A stretch of DNA of 33,840 nt from Paludibacteraceae bacterium (GTDB taxonomy: Bacteria > Bacteroidota > Bacteroidia > Bacteroidales > Paludibacteraceae). Positions 32,792 to 33,840 of the stretch are shown here, one piece after another (position 1 is the stretch's first letter; each line of letters starts with the position of its first letter). The stretch is taken from positions 1 through 33,840 of the forward strand of contig JAKSNG010000020.1 in the NCBI GenBank assembly GCA_024400125.1, in the 5' to 3' direction. The position numbers and the translations under genes were made by a program. The notes under the pieces are model-generated. The model made no database searches and had not been told where the DNA came from. It was given only the letters and a program-made list of their open reading frames with translations.

Positions 32792-33301
32792 ATGACCTGG
32801 TTAGATATCGTCATATTGCTCCCACTTCTCATTGGTCTGGTTCGCGGACTGATGAAAGGTCTCATTACCGAGCTCATCGCCATTGCGGCGGTGGTGCTCG
32901 GTTTTGTGGGAGCCAAACTTTGGGGAGACGTCTTCTCAGAATGGATTGTTGAGCAGTTCACGTGGCCGCAACCCGTCTGTGACGCCGTGGCTTATGCACT
33001 ACTCTTCGTCGGCATCGCTTTAGTTCTCAATATCGTGGGGCGACTTATCTCTAAATTGCTCAAAGCCATTCATTTAGGCTTTGTCAATCGCCTATTGGGT
33101 GGACTCTTTGGCGCTGCCAAATGGGCAATCGTAGTAGTCGTTCTCGTCTTCTGCGTGCATAGTTTAGACCAACGTTTCCACTTCCTAAAGCCGGAAACAA
33201 CCGCACAATCGGTAATCTATCCGAATGCCGTTGAGTTCTCCACGTTTGTATTAGCTAAAGTACCTGCTTTGGATGAAGACTTACCTCTCTCTTGGCGCTA
33301 A
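32792..33301 (+). CDS. CvpA family membrane protein
   Basis: A 169-residue protein with about four transmembrane helices (about 5-25, 30-47, 65-85, 100-123) and the family N-terminus WLDIVILLPLLIGLVRGLMKGLITE. The CvpA family is linked to colicin V production in E. coli and to envelope stress in others; its exact role is not settled. The 3' end overlaps folK by 29 bases, so the two are co-translated. Confidence 0.9.
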   Translation: MTWLDIVILLPLLIGLVRGLMKGLITELIAIAAVVLGFVGAKLWGDVFSEWIVEQFTWPQPVCDAVAYALLFVGIALVLNIVGRLISKLLKAIHLGFVNRLLGGLFGAAKWAIVVVVLVFCVHSLDQRFHFLKPETTAQSVIYPNAVEFSTFVLAKVPALDEDLPLSWR

Positions 33302-33698
33302 CCTCGGTGCACGAGAAGCCACCATCAATCAGGCAGTGCATCTTATCTCACAACAAGCAGGAACGCTTTTACAGCGTTCCGCTTTCTTTTACTCCCAGCC
33401 ATGGGGCTTTGAGTCTGAACATGAATTTTGTAATCTTTGTATCTGTATTGACACGCCCCTCGCGCCTTTAGACCTCCTACACACACTCCAATCCATCGAA
33501 ATCCATCTCGGCCGCCAACGTCCCCCTCAATCACCAATCACCAATATATATCACGATCGCCCCATTGATATTGACATCATCTTGTACGAAGGTGTCGAAC
33601 TCCACACCCCAGAACTCACCATCCCTCACCCTCTTTACCGCCAGCGTGACTTCGTCCTCATCCCCCTCCGCGAACTCCTCCCCTCCCTTCCTCTTTAA
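33273..33698 (+). CDS. folK: 6-hydroxymethyl-7,8-dihydropterin pyrophosphokinase
   Basis: A 141-residue HPPK that transfers pyrophosphate from ATP to 6-hydroxymethyl-dihydropterin in folate synthesis. Conserved parts are YLSLGANLG at the N-terminus, QPWGFESEHEFCNL, LGRQRPP, and the signature DRPIDIDIILY (about 95-105), with HPLYRQRDFVLIPL near the C-terminus. The length is near that expected (about 140-160). It is a stand-alone form, with no FolP or FolB fusion, and overlaps cvpA by 29 bases; a pyrimidine-rich heptad array starts just after the stop. Confidence 0.95.
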   Translation: MKTYLSLGANLGAREATINQAVHLISQQAGTLLQRSAFFYSQPWGFESEHEFCNLCICIDTPLAPLDLLHTLQSIEIHLGRQRPPQSPITNIYHDRPIDIDIILYEGVELHTPELTIPHPLYRQRDFVLIPLRELLPSLPL

Positions 33699-33700
33699 AC

Positions 33701-33770
33701 TCTACTCTCTCCTCTCTCCACTCTACTCTCTACACTCTACACTCTACACTCTACACTCTACACTCTCCAC
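33701..33770. repeat. Ten in-register heptads, consensus TCTMCWC
   Basis: Reading in steps of seven from 33701: TCTACTC, TCTCCTC, TCTCCAC, TCTACTC, then TCTACAC five times (33729-33763), then TCTCCAC; a decayed copy GCTTCAC follows. The array begins 2 bases after the folK stop and is nearly all pyrimidine on the plus strand. Its complement, GAGTAGA/GTGTAGA, is a close relative of the GAGTAAA unit at 2678-2698. Confidence 0.9.
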
Positions 33771-33840
33771 GCTTCACGCTCCCTATGTCTTATACGGAAT
33801 AAGGTTTACTCATAAGGAATCAAAAAATGTACTATTTTTA

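Overview
The window looks like a chromosome segment from a member of the Bacteroidales (phylum Bacteroidota). The reasons are: seven intergenic sites match the Bacteroidota promoter (TTG, 20 bases, then TAnnTTTG); Shine-Dalgarno sequences are almost absent; and the gene content is typical of the group (DUF6359/BIG2 secreted protein, OmpA-LysM protein, TonB-dependent receptor with a DUF5689 lipoprotein, GlsA/GlsB glycine-lipid acyltransferases, single-domain Pta, DUF1573). I cannot name a genus from the sequence. The DNA is gene-dense, with many 1-4 base overlaps that point to translational coupling. No insertion sequence, prophage, CRISPR array or obvious defence island is present.

Layout. 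Positions 1-636 hold no convincing gene but are rich in DNA/RNA structure: three related palindromic repeats (178-335), a 144-base imperfect hairpin with 25-base arms (351-494), a promoter (487-517) and a strongly folded leader (556-613). They precede a large secreted multidomain protein (637-2691). It is followed on the same strand by dapB (lysine/peptidoglycan precursor), lepB (signal peptidase I) and a WbqC-like protein. A convergent minus-strand operon encodes a 49-residue protein, GreA and a HIT protein; upstream of it lie a CAU tRNA and an OmpA-LysM envelope protein. Divergent from the OmpA gene is pta-ackA (acetate and ATP formation), continuing through tightly overlapping genes for a GH13 enzyme, a UbiA-type prenyltransferase and Maf.

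Positions 13627-16704 hold a minus-strand operon glsA-glsB-beta-CASP nuclease. Its promoter interlocks with that of a divergent surface 5'-nucleotidase lipoprotein (16837-18465). A second minus-strand operon (GT2 membrane glycosyltransferase plus an uncharacterised helical protein) is divergent from a plus-strand run: RelA/SpoT alarmone enzyme, DUF1573 protein, MeaB GTPase, DnaB, then AsnS. The right end carries a TonB-dependent receptor, DUF5689 lipoprotein, CvpA-like membrane protein and FolK.

The genes are mostly housekeeping and envelope functions. What stands out is non-coding: the structured region 178-613 and short-period tandem repeats placed right after stop codons (2678-2698, 28242-28262, 33701-33770) or between genes (26770-26813). 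Two of these arrays share nearly the same 7-base unit. I did not find a convincing new protein system; the best candidates for undescribed biology are the structured repeats at the left end and the heptad arrays.
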